NCBI RefSeq assembly: GCF_047675955.1
Contig: NC_132912.1
Span: forward strand, 21,550,500-21,614,499
Length of the DNA: 64,000 nt
Direction: 5' to 3'
From: Chlorocebus sabaeus
Taxonomy: Eukaryota > Chordata > Mammalia > Primates > Cercopithecidae
The stretch's first letter is position 1. Every line of letters begins with the position of its first letter. The position numbers and the translations under genes were made by a program. The notes beneath the pieces were generated by a model. That model searched no databases. It saw only the letters and a list, made by a program, of their open reading frames with translations, and was not told the DNA's origin. Shown one piece after another: positions 1 through 12,484 of this stretch.

Positions 1-289
1 TCTGATTTGCTGCGTGCTGCCGGGCACATTCTCTGCCGTCTCGTCCGAAGGCACTGGATGGAGAGTTTAAAATAATAGCATTTACAGGAGGAAATAAAGA
101 GCGAGGGGATGGTTCTTTGGCCGGTTTTAAGACATACATGCGTTTATTATTATTTTTAAAGACAAGATGTCTTAAGGGTTAAAAGCGTTCTGGGGTTTGC
201 TGTATTTCCTTCTAGATTTGGGGTTTCCTGAGGAAATCTTTTCCGGAGGGAAAATAGCAAATCAACATTAAGATGGAAGCGAGACTTCT
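1..289. other. Intergenic DNA left of a CpG island, nothing recognised
   Basis: I see no exon, repeat or RNA gene here. By human gene order the divergent SKIDA1 promoter should lie at or just left of this edge; that is inferred from synteny, not seen. Confidence 0.4.
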
Positions 290-760
290 CAGCCACTTTT
301 GGAAATCAAGGGGGAAACTGTAAAAATACATTCAGAAAAGGGCGGGAAGGCGGCGGCTGGGGGGAAGAAGCTGGAGTCTTGGGAAGAAGCGCCGTGGGTC
401 GGTGTCGGGGAAAGGAGGGCCAGCCAGGCCCGGGCGGGGAAGAAGGCGTGCGGGTGGCGGGGCAAGCGTCGGGCCGGGCAGCTGGAGGAAGGCGCGGCGG
501 GACGGGCGAGCGCGTAGAGGCAGGCGGGGAGGGCCTCGGGGGGCGGGGGCCGGTCGTGGGTCTGGCGTGGCGGAGGAAGCGGGACTCGGCTCTTCGCGCC
601 CGCCGGGCCGCCCCCATTGTTCTGCCCTAGCGCCGCCGTTAGCCGAGCGCGTCCTGACCGAGGGAGGGGTCCAGCGGGCCAACCCGACCCCCGCCCGCAC
701 CTCCCCGGGCTCCTGAGCTCCGGCCGGGTCGGGTCGGGCCGGCGCGGCAAGTTTTATGGT
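290..760. promoter_or_regulatory. CpG island in intergenic DNA, probably linked to the divergent upstream gene
   Basis: This stretch is very rich in G+C and dense in CpG, while both flanks are AT-rich, so it stands out as a discrete CpG island. Open frames run through it on both strands, but this is what GC-rich DNA gives (few stops) and none has a recognisable domain or good splice context. In human, SKIDA1 is transcribed away from MLLT10 with its 5' end roughly 8 kb upstream of MLLT10, so this island may be the shore of, or an alternative promoter for, SKIDA1. That link is inferred from synteny. Confidence 0.55.
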
Positions 761-3610
761 CAGACTCAGCCAGCAAGGGGGTTCCCACTTGAAGACATCG
801 GAGGAAGGAGCCTTTACAGCGTGCTGCGAAATTGAAGGAAGCCGGGCAAGCCTGCAACGCACACATTATGAGAAAACGGGAAAGCAACGTAGATATGTTT
901 ATAAAGTGATAAATAGATAAGAGACACACGTGGGCAGTTGTTGTTCTGGATCCGGAAAGTTACAGTTGATTATATAGTGTTGGAAATATCTTGAAATGTA
1001 TGGATTCAAAAACCCATTTTAAAAAAAAGCTTCAAAGGAATTCGAAAAAGCACGTTTCGCTATCCTTATTACCGACTACGCAGCTCTTCTTTGTACACAA
1101 GAAGTCTAGTTTTAAAAGGAAAGGCTGAGCTAGCTCTTTCAAAAACGGGCTTCCTTTAACGTGAAGTGCGTTTTCAAAATAGGGAATTTCAAAAGGGAAA
1201 AACGTTTAAGTTGCTTTTAAGCCACGTTTTGGAAACAAATAATTGCAATCCACTTAATAAACTGTTTTCCTTTGTGAGGCATGTGGAAGAAATATTTCTG
1301 GCCAAAGTCACAGTTGTTTTTTTTTTAAATGAAGATTTCCAACAAGTGCTTGCGAGTCTTGTCGACAAGACCAAAGTCATCGTGCGTGAAAGGCCAAGAA
1401 GAAATAATTTCAATCCTGTGGTCCAAACCTTTGTAGGGCAAGAGGGTAATTTCGACTTAGGTTTATGATAGACTTTGCGGAAATTCCTTCTAAAATACTC
1501 ATTACTAGTCTGTGTGTTATGAAGCACTGTTTCCCAAGGTAGATTTTAAAAAACCAATTAGAATTGATCTTTAATGGAATATTATATTTACACGTCATCA
1601 TGAAAACATTTGACAGAGTTTTGAATTACAAGAAAGAAGTTAACAGATGATGCTCATAAATAGCATCTGTTTGAAAAGACCCCTTAAGAGTCAGTTAAAG
1701 GTAGTGATGGTTGTATTTTTGCATTTGAAATGCTATAGAAGTTGCTTGCATTTTAACACTTTCATTTTGCGGGTCTTCTTTCTAAACTTGCATTTCCTCA
1801 TGGAAATCATTCAGTTATTTCGAGATACAGGGAGAAATGCTTATGCAAGAAATCATTTGAGGCGTAACTATGGAAAGGTTTGAACAGAAAAAAAAAATCG
1901 GTGTTGAAAATCAAGTATTTTCAATCTATTCATTCGTTCCACACTCATCCTCCCACAGTTCCTCCATCAATTTACATTTTTTATTTGTAAGTCTTTGAAT
2001 ATTTAGAATAGCTTTACATGTTTATCTGTTATGTAGTTGATAGTAAAAGGTGAATCGTTTTATATCATTCACTGTTTCAGACATTTTTTGTTTCATTTAA
2101 AGTAAAAATATGCTTAGGAGTCATGATATTCTTGTGAGAAAAACAACAAATGGATGGAAAAAGGGCATGAATGGGGGTGGGGATGGAGAGGGACAAGTAG
2201 CATTCCTGGTCAGTCTTTGTGATACCTTTCTTTAATTTTATGTCATTATATTTTCCACTTCTGCTTGTACCAACGATCATTGCTTTTTTAATTGGGGTAA
2301 AGTGCCACCATATAAAAATTACCTACCTTCTGGCTCTCAAGCGCCGCAGTAAAATAAGGCTGACAAAAAGTGATCCGAGGCTTGTGTGTTTAATTCGCCA
2401 GGAATGTTAAGCTTCATAAGATTCACCCTATGGGGTCATGTTGGTCCTTGGCACTGTTACTGTACAGTTTCAAGAGGTAAATATGCACATTATAGATTTA
2501 AAAAATCTAAGATGTACTAGACAAACAGTTTATTAATCGAAGGAATAAAAAATGAATTTGTCAACCTCATTCTTTCTGGGACACAATGCACTTAATTAAC
2601 ATATTCTTGGGCTTGTTTCTGGATTTGGTAAGCAGTGGCCCCTTTTGGAGAGGAAAACATTTAAATCTTAAAAAGTGATCTTCTTTGGTCCCAATTGTAT
2701 TTATAAATTCAGTTTAATTTCTTCTTTTTTTTCAGTCTAAGATATGTTGCATTTCTTTCAAGGTTCTCTTCCATTTCAAAAACTGATTTTCCTCTTTTCC
2801 ACGTCCAGAATCTTTTCACTTAGATAATCTTACGTAGCCTATAAACAGACACCTAAATATGTCACTTTAATCACACTTTAATTATAACAGAGATGCAGAT
2901 CTTCAGTGTCAGTAAAAAATGAGAACATGGACCTTACAATACACACTGTATTGATGATACTCTGAAAAGTCAAAATATAACACCTTTCAGTATTGCTGCA
3001 TCATGGAAAAAAAAAGTTCAACTCTGAATCGTTACGAGGTTTATGTAACACCTAGAATACCTAAAGGCATCTTTTAGATAGCATTTTTATGTTGATAATT
3101 ACATGGTGTTTTACTCAAAAAATGTAAATACAGCCATTTGATATCAATTTTTGTAGCAAAACAAATAGCTCTGAGGCCAAACACAGTTAACCAAACCAAA
3201 CCTTTTAAATATTAGACCTTGATTCTTAAAAATATTTTTATTTAGATTACACACAATTTAAATTTCAGAATTATCTACCAAACTTTCAGAAAATTAAGTG
3301 TATCTAACAACAATATTAATTATAATTGATTCTAAGTTGGAGCCTGTTTTGTAATAAAATGATGACTTTTACATGAAAAGGTGGCCAACATTTGAGGGCT
3401 ATTTAGAATAGCCAATTCTAAACTATCTGGTAAATAAAAACTGATACTAATTTCAACTACTGAAAATCTTCAGAGAAACCAATTCACCTGAAAATTTTTG
3501 TTAATCATTACTTACAAATTTTAGTTCAATTGTACATACAAAATAAAATCTTGCTTTACTTTGAAGAATAAAACTCAGAGTGTAATTAGCTTTTAAACAC
3601 CAATTTAGGA
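761..3610. other. AT-rich intergenic DNA without young repeats
   Basis: No Alu, L1, LTR or coding signature is visible. The open frame at 1166-1468 (100 codons) has no recognisable similarity, codon structure or partner exon, and I treat it as chance. The lack of repeats over several kilobases is itself notable. Confidence 0.5.
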
Positions 3611-3680
3611 CATTAAACAAACATTTACTCTGGACCTACTACGTGCAAGACACTTGCTAGGTGTGATGGTGAGTAAAAAA
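3611..3680 (-). repeat. L2-like 3' end fragment
   Basis: The text around 'ggacctactacgtgcaagac' resembles the reverse complement of the conserved L2 3' end (CCTACTATGTGCCAGGCACTGTGCTAGG). It is short and diverged, so the family is likely but the limits are loose. Confidence 0.5.
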
Positions 3681-4736
3681 TAATCACCTAGTAAGATTTA
3701 CAAGTTTCATTAAGTAGATTTTTGAAAAAGCTGTTAACAGAATCTCAATTCAAAACCTAATTGCAAAGAATATTTTGATATGAAATTTCAAATAGTCCTC
3801 CGTGATATAGGTGCCATGGTGGTTTTGCATCTATAAAGACACAATACTCATTTATGGTGACATAAATAACAATGCTAGTTTCAGAAACACTTCAGTATAT
3901 TAATCGTACTAGCATAAATATATGGCTCATAATAAACTTTTAATGTAAAAGGTAAAAACTCTTCGGTACCAAATGAGCAAAACAAAAAACAGAGATTCCT
4001 TTATGTAAAAGAGGATATATCTGAAAGTCTGCACAGATCATAAGAGAGTGTCTTTTTGAGTTTTCTAACTAATTTGTTTAGAGACAAGATGATAGATTTC
4101 AATGAGGTTTAGCAGATGCAGGAATTCTAATTGCTTTTTGTTTAAAAAACTTAGTCGCAGAGCCAATATAGAATTTTACACACTATGGAAGTCAAGAATC
4201 TGAGTTCAGGAAAGTGTATCTAGCCTCAGCATTACAGAAGTATACCTCATATGGATGTAGAAATAGACCTCAGTTTCTACACCCCATTGTAGAAATTTAT
4301 ATACCTTGACAATGGGTACAATAGAATAAATATAATATGCACAAATAGAAGGCAAATACAACTTTAATTTACAAAGGAGATAAATATGAATAGTACTAAC
4401 CTCTGAACTGAATATGGTTTTAAATATTTCTTTCATAATACCTACTTATGTAAATATGGAAAAGCAAATACAGAAATTTGGTGCCTACCTTAAAGAATAA
4501 AGAAAATTATCGGAAGATATATTACCCATAGAGCAAAAATACATCTTCCCATTATAGTAGGGTTAGAGGTTACATCATAAAATACTTTTACTTGAGTTTT
4601 TTGTGGTTTCCCTCAGATGATTAGTTTGGAGAGACAGACGGGCTGGTACTGAGTTAGCTGCTCTTATGTGAAGCAATATTTAGAGACAATAGGGTTTCAT
4701 TTTATCCTAGAGGTACTACATATACTTTTTTGAAGG
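3681..4736. other. AT-rich intergenic DNA, nothing recognised
   Basis: Short chance open frames only; no repeat family or RNA gene recognised. Confidence 0.4.
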
Positions 4737-4772
4737 ATATTTTGAGAATATAAAATATTTTGAGAATATAAA
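4737..4772. repeat. Perfect 18-bp tandem duplication
   Basis: The unit 'atattttgagaatataaa' occurs twice head to tail with no mismatch, suggesting a recent replication slip. Confidence 0.9.
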
Positions 4773-5029
4773 ATTTTAGGTACATTTTATGACTGAAATT
4801 GTTCTTTTTTACAGTTATTTTATAACTCCTATGGTAATTTATTTTCATATTGCTAAGTGTTTTAAAAAAGCATACTTGCACTTTAACAACTCTGCCAATG
4901 TAATTACAAGTTTTATCCATTTTGAGGTAGGAAAATTAGCATATTCAGCCAATTGTTACATATATGACTATATATATATGTCTCACAAAGGACAAATACA
5001 ACTTTTTCATTGCTATATTCCCCATATCC

Positions 5030-5092
5030 AAAACAGTCCCTAGTACACAGTAAATGTTCAATAAATATTTACTGAATGAATAATTAATTGCA
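5030..5092 (+). repeat. L2 3' end fragment
   Basis: 'cagtaaatgttcaataaat' followed by 'atttactgaatgaataa' matches the hallmark L2 3' terminus (…AGTAGGCGCTCAATAAATATTTGTTGAATGAATGA). Short ancient relic. Confidence 0.65.
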
Positions 5093-5231
5093 TATTTGAA
5101 CTGTTTTACTGTTTTATACTGTCTGCTTTTCTTCCTTTTCACTTAACATTTTATTGAAATATACAAAATATTATACTTCAGATATATAAGAAAAAGTTTG
5201 GTATCTGGTACATGACTTAAAATGAAAATGA

Positions 5232-5336
5232 GTTATTTACACGCATGTTTTTTCATATACTTTTCATACTCAACGTACGAAACAACATACGTTATTTACA
5301 CGCATGTTTTTTCATATACTTTTCATACTCAACGTA
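5232..5336. repeat. 46-bp perfect direct repeat (59-bp period)
   Basis: A 46-bp segment beginning 'gttatttacacgcatg' at 5232-5277 is repeated without mismatch at 5291-5336, with a 13-bp spacer. Identity in otherwise AT-rich drifting DNA implies a recent tandem duplication. Confidence 0.9.
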
Positions 5337-6200
5337 TGTTAAAATTTGTTTTGAATAATTTGAATTATATTTTGTGAACACTTATGTATACATCTTTAAC
5401 AAAATTTGTTTCAGATAGTATTGTTTATATACAGGCCTGTTATGAAATAATATATTTTCCCTATCTTTAAAAATGTCTGAAACCTCTTACAAATGAAAAA
5501 TTTTTTTGTTTTGTTTAGGAAATAGCAAGTGTTTACTTACATTTATTTTAACTGTTAAAGAATAGGGCAAGGTACCCATCCTTCTTTACATACAAATTCA
5601 TTCCTTCACAAGAACTAAGCTCCAATGCATTAAAAATAAAACAAATGTATTTTTAAATAATTTAATGGATTAAGGCTTGGCTGCAGTGTTTGGGAGGGGA
5701 AGTTTCACACTGATTTTTAACTCAAAATTGCTCTATAGTAAGAGTCTGAACAGGACTTGGATATTGAGCTGGTGTCCTTTGTATAAGGGTGAAGATAAAA
5801 TATATGGTTAAGATACACAAAACAGTATAGTTTTGTTTGAAGGCCGTTTTACTTTTATACATTTTTAAGGCAGTTAAAAAAATATAATTATTATATATCC
5901 AGAAGTGTATTGTTGTCCCATCCCAAAAAAGAATTCACATTATGTAGTCTTATAGTCACCTTTTCTAAATGCACTATGTGAATTCTCATTGTTTTAGTGT
6001 ACGTTTTAATTGCCATTACTTTGTATATTTCAGCTTTTAAAACCTCTGAATTTGCTATATATGCTCTCATTGTGCTGTATACCTATTATTACTCTTGCAC
6101 AGATTTCTAGCAATTTGAAATAGAAAAACAGTCATGATACCTTTTCTTCCCCCCTTTATCAGAAGAACATTTAGAAGGCTTTTAAAGCCCAAACCATTAT
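5337..6200. other. AT-rich intergenic DNA, nothing recognised
   Basis: No repeat family, RNA gene or credible exon seen. Confidence 0.4.
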
Positions 6201-6324
6201 ATTATCTTTTGGTGACCGACTAGGAGAACTTGGATTCTCTATGCTTTAGCACTGCAAAAGTGCATCTTCCAGATCAGCACATTTATAATGCGAATTCCTG
6301 AGAAAGAACCATTTTGTAACTGCA
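6201..6324. repeat. Diverged duplicated block, copy A
   Basis: This 124-bp block shares an ordered series of words with 6692-6815: 'attatctttt', 'gactaggag', 'ttccagatca', 'aattcctga' and 'aaccattt'. Both blocks have the same length. Identity looks like about two thirds by eye. It does not resemble Alu, L1, L2 or MIR. It could be a duplicated non-coding element or two copies of an old transposon. Confidence 0.65.
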
Positions 6325-6691
6325 ACGTATTAATCAAAAGTCATGAATTCGCCTTTTAACTGGGCTTGTCATTTAAACAATCTATACATAATTCTGATTT
6401 CATGCTAAACTTTTCTAATTAGACATTTTTTGCTTAAACATCAATATTAGGCTTATACGGATGCATAAGGAACAGGGCGACAGTGGAAGATTTTAGTTTA
6501 AAACTGCTCAGTATCCAGCTAATTAATCTATGCAGATAGGCCTAATCCATTTTCCATTTGTTTGTGAGGTGGGAGCTCTCATCTTTCTGCCACTTTTAAA
6601 TGACCTCACATTTCCAAGTGTAAATTTGGAGAAAAGACCCGGATCAGAGGAATCCTCCATCATAACTGGACGCCACTGTCTGATGGCGTTA

Positions 6692-6815
6692 ATTATCTTT
6701 TAGCGACTGACTAGGAGGGCTAGAGTTCCTTCTTCCTTTTGGTGTAGGACAACTGCATTTTCCAGATCATCATACTATATTGCTAATTCCTGATAAACAA
6801 CCATTTGTCCTGCAC
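6692..6815. repeat. Diverged duplicated block, copy B
   Basis: Second copy of the 6201-6324 block in the same orientation, offset by 491 bp, ending shortly before the MLLT10 CpG island. Shared words appear in the same order and spacing. Confidence 0.65.
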
Positions 6816-7239
6816 AGCGAGCTGAGGGGCTCCTTGGTGTTCCCTCTCCGAGTGCAGCCCTAACCCGGGCTTTTGACCTTCAGCCTGTGATGCACTTTCG
6901 TTTGCCACTGGGGCCCATGTAGTGCGTAAATGGGCGGCAGATTTGTAGGACTTCCAGCGGGAGAACTTTGGGAAGAGTCCAGGACGTGAATTTAATGGGT
7001 GGAGAGGCTGCGGCAGCCCTGTGAAGTTAGCGCGGCCAACTGCAGGAAGCCATGCTTCATTACACCCTTCATGGGAGCTGGCACACTCGCCCCACCCTCG
7101 TTACCCACGGGCCAGTCCTGGAGGAAAAGGCCGGCAGGTAGGTTCCCAGGGCAGGGAGATGATGCCCCCCGGGGAGGCCCCTCTGGCGATTCTGAGAAAA
7201 CCCCTTCCCAGCCCTGGTCGTCCGCCTCCCCCGCCACCT
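6816..7239. other. Transition from AT-rich intergenic DNA to CpG island
   Basis: GC content climbs across this stretch. No exon, repeat or RNA gene recognised. It may hold upstream promoter elements of MLLT10. Confidence 0.4.
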
Positions 7240-7559
7240 CCCAGGCCTCTTCCCGACTAGCACACGCGGCCCGCGCCACCAGCGCTGCAGAGGGCGGCCC
7301 TAACGTCCCCGCCCCCGCGTGCGCGCCCCCGCGCCCTCGCGTCGGCTCATTCCGGCCTCCGCGCGCCGCCGGCTCCCCTCGCGCCCACCCCTAGCACACC
7401 TCGGCGGCGGCGAACGGCGCGGGGGAGGGGGACGGGGCCCCAGAGGTAGGCCAGGGGCAGCCGGCCGGCCACGGCGGCGCGCACGCAGGGCTCGCCTCGC
7501 CCGGGCCTCCTCCCTCACGCCGGCCGCAGGGCGGGCGCGCACGCCGAGTGACGCTCGGA

Positions 7560-7792
7560 GGAGGAAGCGCAGCCCCCTTCCCCTCCCTTGCTACCCCTGG
7601 CCCAGCGGGAGCCCCCCCAGTGCGCCTGTGCGGAGGCCTACTTGATTATGTGTGCCCTCTCCGGGCGCCCGCGTTAGCGGCCGGGTGGAGGTGGGGAGGG
7701 AAGACGCTGAGGAGGAGGAGGAGGCGGAGGAGGCGGTGGAGGGGAGGTGGGGGGAATCAGCAAGGACATGGCTCCTGACTCCTGTGCGGAAC
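7560..7792 (+). other. MLLT10: MLLT10 non-coding exon 1 (5' end approximate)
   Basis: The 3' boundary is set by a strong donor (GC|GTGAGTGA form, GT at 7793-7794). It pairs with a pyrimidine-rich acceptor ending at 7949, giving a 157-bp first intron. The left coordinate is nominal because the start site is unknown. If joined as proposed, the exon's last base precedes the MLLT10 ATG directly, so the whole exon is 5' UTR. It contains two upstream ATGs (7648 and 7768). Confidence 0.65.
7648..7677 (+). other. Upstream ORF 1, 9 codons, wholly inside exon 1
   Basis: An ATG at 7648 opens a frame encoding MCALSGRPR and stops at TAG 7675-7677. It matters only if transcription begins to its left. Context at -3 is A, +4 is T: adequate rather than strong. 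Confidence 0.35.
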
Positions 7793-7960
7793 GTGAGTGA
7801 CTGAGCGGCAAAGCCCGAGTGAGCGAGCGGTGGGCGGCAGGGCCGGGCCGGGCGGGGGACGCCGGGGCGGGCGCGGGGGGCTGTGTGTGGGGGGGAAGTA
7901 CTAATCGCCTTGCATGTGTTTTTTAATGGTCCCCCCAACTCCCTCTTAGATGGTCTCTAG
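7768..7960 (+). other. Upstream ORF 2, spliced, overlaps the MLLT10 start codon
   Basis: ATG at 7768-7770 has G at -3 and G at +4, a strong Kozak context. After splicing 7792 to 7950 the frame reads MAPDSCAEHGL and stops at TAG 7958-7960, eight bases past the A of the MLLT10 ATG and in another frame. It would compete with or dampen main-frame translation. If intron 1 is retained the same frame ends at once within the donor (…CGT GAG TGA). Deduced from sequence, not from RNA evidence. Confidence 0.5.
7793..7949 (+). other. MLLT10: MLLT10 intron 1 (157 bp, GT-AG)
   Basis: The donor is GTGAGT. The acceptor is the pyrimidine-rich 'ccccccaactccctcttag'. A near-ideal branch point, TACTAAT at 7899-7905, has its branch A 45 bases before the acceptor AG. 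The intron is short and GC-rich, which suits intron-definition splicing. Confidence 0.7.
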
Positions 7961-8109
7961 CGACCGGCCCGTGTCACTGGAGGACGAGGTCTCCCATAGT
8001 ATGAAGGAGATGATTGGAGGCTGTTGCGTTTGCTCAGACGAGAGAGGCTGGGCCGAGAACCCGCTGGTTTATTGCGACGGGCACGGCTGCAGCGTCGCGG
8101 TGCATCAAG
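7950..8109 (+). CDS. MLLT10: MLLT10 (AF10) first coding exon, residues 1-53
   Basis: The exon starts at the initiator ATG, flanked by an acceptor AG at 7948-7949, and ends at donor G|GTAAAC (GT at 8110-8111). It encodes 53 codons plus one base (phase 1). The protein begins MVSSDRPVSLEDEVSHSMKE, which I recognise as AF10, a cofactor of the H3K79 methyltransferase DOT1L. The exon carries the first five zinc ligands of PHD finger 1: C25, C28, C42, C47 and H52. In the family the PHD1-zinc knuckle-PHD2 (PZP) module binds the histone H3 tail around unmodified K27 in the nucleus. The AF17 paralogue MLLT6 is the main alternative, but the residues seen fit AF10. The frame stays open into intron 2 to 8585, which I take as GC-rich read-through. 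Confidence 0.95.
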
Positions 8110-9230
8110 GTAAACACCCAACCGCCCGCCGGGGTGCGCCGGCCTTCGTCCAACGGTCACCGCCGCCCCAACCTGGGCCGCAACCGTCGGCGCCCCTGCC
8201 CCGTGCCGCGGCCGCGGGAGGGACGCGGAGGGTCCGCGCTAGGGCGCGGGGGGTGTGGGCCGCGCATGTGGGAGAAAGTGCGTGTGGCCCGGACTGTCAT
8301 GTGATTCCGCTCTCACTCAAGTGTCATTCGGCCGCCGCCTGTGCCTGGGGCCGGGGGCTGCTGACTCGGCGGGGCGGGGCAGGGCGGCGGCCGCGCCCTC
8401 GAGATCCGGGCTGGTTGGGGGCGGGGGGGGGGGCGGCGCGCGCCCCTCCTGGGGTCGCTGGGGCCATGGGGGGTGGGTTTGGGAGAGTGGAGCGCCCTTC
8501 TCTCCTCTGGCCTGCCGCCGCCTGTCTGCCGCAGTGTTTGCAGACTTCCTGTGGCGTGGAGACGGGCTCGGGAACTGGGCGCTAGGGCGGGGAGGCCGGG
8601 AGTCGCCTCGCCTCTTTAGATGGGTAGGGATGCGGGGCCCGTTGCACCCCGAGCCAGGCTCGGGCCCTACCGCCGCCGCCCGGTAGCTGCCTGCGGAGGA
8701 GATGGCAGAGTCCGTTGCTGACCGTGCGGGAATGGCGGGGCTGCTGCAGCGCCTGTGGGGTGGCCGCGGCAGGCCACCACTAGCCTAAGTGGCTGAAGAG
8801 AAGAGGTGGCGGTGCTAAGTGATTTTTGGGGAGCCTCTTAGTTTATTTCTGGTTGTTAACAGTTGGTGAGGCTTTTGGATATACAAAAAGGCCGAGGACA
8901 CTAATAAGATACTTTTCTGGCCTTTGAAGTGGCCGACTTGTCCCCATTTCCCGTGGTAAGGAATCCAGGACAAAACAGTCTACGTTCTTTTTTGGTGGCT
9001 CCATGTCCTTTCGCATTTCTGAATCTGGCATTAAGTGATGCAGATATTTTTAGTCGTCTATTGGAAAGGACTACCACCAAAGGGAAGACAGAAAAATTTG
9101 AACATGTGCTAAAGTGCATTTTGTAGAGAAACGAATGTCACACTTGGGAAGGGAGACTTAGATGCAGTGGTGATGATTCTGAGGTAGTGAACTAACTTAC
9201 TCTGAGAATGCTGTTGTTCCCAGACTTTTA

Positions 9231-9560
9231 TTTTTTTACTTTTTGTTTTGTTGAGACGGAGTCTTGCTCTGTCAGACGGAGTCTTGCTCTGTCACCCAGG
9301 CTGTAGTGCAGTGGCGCCATCTCAGTTTACTGCAACCTCCGCCTCCCTGGTTCAAGCGATTGATTCTCCTGCCTCAGCTTCCCGAGTAGCTGGGATAACA
9401 AGCACACCCTAGCACACCTGGCTAATTTCTTATTTTTTTTTGTAGAGACGGGGTTTCGCCATGTTGGCCAGGCTGGTCTCAAACTCCAGACCTCAGGTGA
9501 TCCTCTTGCCTCGGCCTCCCAAAGTGCTGGGATTAACGGCGTGAGCCCCTGCGCCTGGCC
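9231..9560 (-). mobile_element. Alu with 20-bp internal tandem duplication
   Basis: Full dimeric Alu in antisense, flanked by target-site repeat 'agactttta' (9222-9230, 9563-9571). The segment agacggagtcttgctctgtc at 9254-9273 is repeated at 9274-9293. Confidence 0.9.
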
Positions 9561-9822
9561 ATAGACTTTTAAAGAAGAGCAAAGTTGCATGTCTTGCTTT
9601 TTTAGGGAGTGAGTACAATGTGTGACAAAACCAGATACTGATTTTAAGGTCATCTCGTGTTCACTGGCATTTTGAAGGCTATTTTTTATGAATTGGATGA
9701 TAAACTATCAAAATTTGATAGTAATTTCTGTCTTTCAGTATAGAAAATTTTCATTGAAATCTTAAATTTTCCTTCGTAGCAGTACACCTGAATAAAGTTT
9801 TGGGGCACTGACGCTGTGTTTT

Positions 9823-9864
9823 GGATACCTATGCCGTGTTTTTGATACCTATGCCGTGTTTTTT
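9823..9864. repeat. 21-bp tandem duplication
   Basis: 'gatacctatgccgtgttttt' occurs twice in succession, and a degenerate third unit precedes it around 9810. Unique intron sequence otherwise. Confidence 0.8.
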
Positions 9865-9904
9865 GACTGATAGAACATTTATAGTCAGACACATTTTACA
9901 AATT

Positions 9905-10498
<594 letters not shown>

Positions 10499-10639
10499 TA
10501 CAAATGTTTAATAGGAAATAGAAGTTTAGCTTTTGGAGAAGTTTAACTAGTTGGAGTTTTAAAAAGTTATACTGAATTCATGTTCTGCCGTGATCATACA
10601 GGGGGTAGTACTCCGCTTTGTGAATTTATATTCTCTCTC

Positions 10640-11190
<551 letters not shown>

Positions 11191-11232
11191 TAGTGTTTTT
11201 AGAATTTTGGAAAATTTTCAGTTTTGAGCTAA

Positions 11233-11556
<324 letters not shown>

Positions 11557-11650
11557 AAACCAATTTTAAAACAAGACTGTGATTAGATTTGTGATGTATA
11601 CTTAGATCATTTGGAGCATTCACATCATTATGTAGTTAGAAATAAACATA

Positions 11651-12262
<612 letters not shown>

Positions 12263-12484
12263 TGATTTGTTTAGATGAGGTAACACAAAAGAGTTGCATT
12301 TAAAATTTTTACTTTTTAATTAAGTAAGCTGTATATGTGATAAATAGGATATGAACTGTTTTACTTTGTAAAGAGGTAGTTTACTTGAATGGTGACAGGT
12401 AGATTAATAGGGCTTTGAAAGGGTATTTGATTTTTCCATAGTTCTTCAAATCTTAACATTTTAATACATTTCATTTTTCAACAG

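Larger units (their letters stand above)
7240..8800 (+). promoter_or_regulatory. MLLT10: MLLT10 CpG-island promoter
   Basis: The window's largest CpG-dense block starts ahead of the MLLT10 first exon, covers that exon, intron 1 and the first coding exon, and fades in intron 2. There is no obvious TATA box near the exon, so a dispersed housekeeping-type start is expected. Visible motifs include a TGACG half-site near 7549, GC boxes, an NRF1-like GCGCGCACGC near 7475 and a (GGA)n-rich run at 7709-7745 on the sense strand. The exact start site cannot be read from sequence. Confidence 0.8.

Noticed and set aside
289..862. Several overlapping long frames on both strands in the upstream CpG island
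   Set aside because: Low-complexity Pro/Arg/Gly-rich translations in all frames, no domain or splice context; typical of CpG islands.
1166..1468. 100-codon frame in intergenic DNA
   Set aside because: No recognisable family, no CpG promoter or exon signals; length is within chance expectation.
8110..8585. Open frame extending the first coding exon into intron 2
   Set aside because: The GTAAAC donor at 8110 and the exact continuation of AF10 at 12485 show this is intron. Few stops are expected in such GC-rich DNA. An intron-retained product is possible but unsupported.
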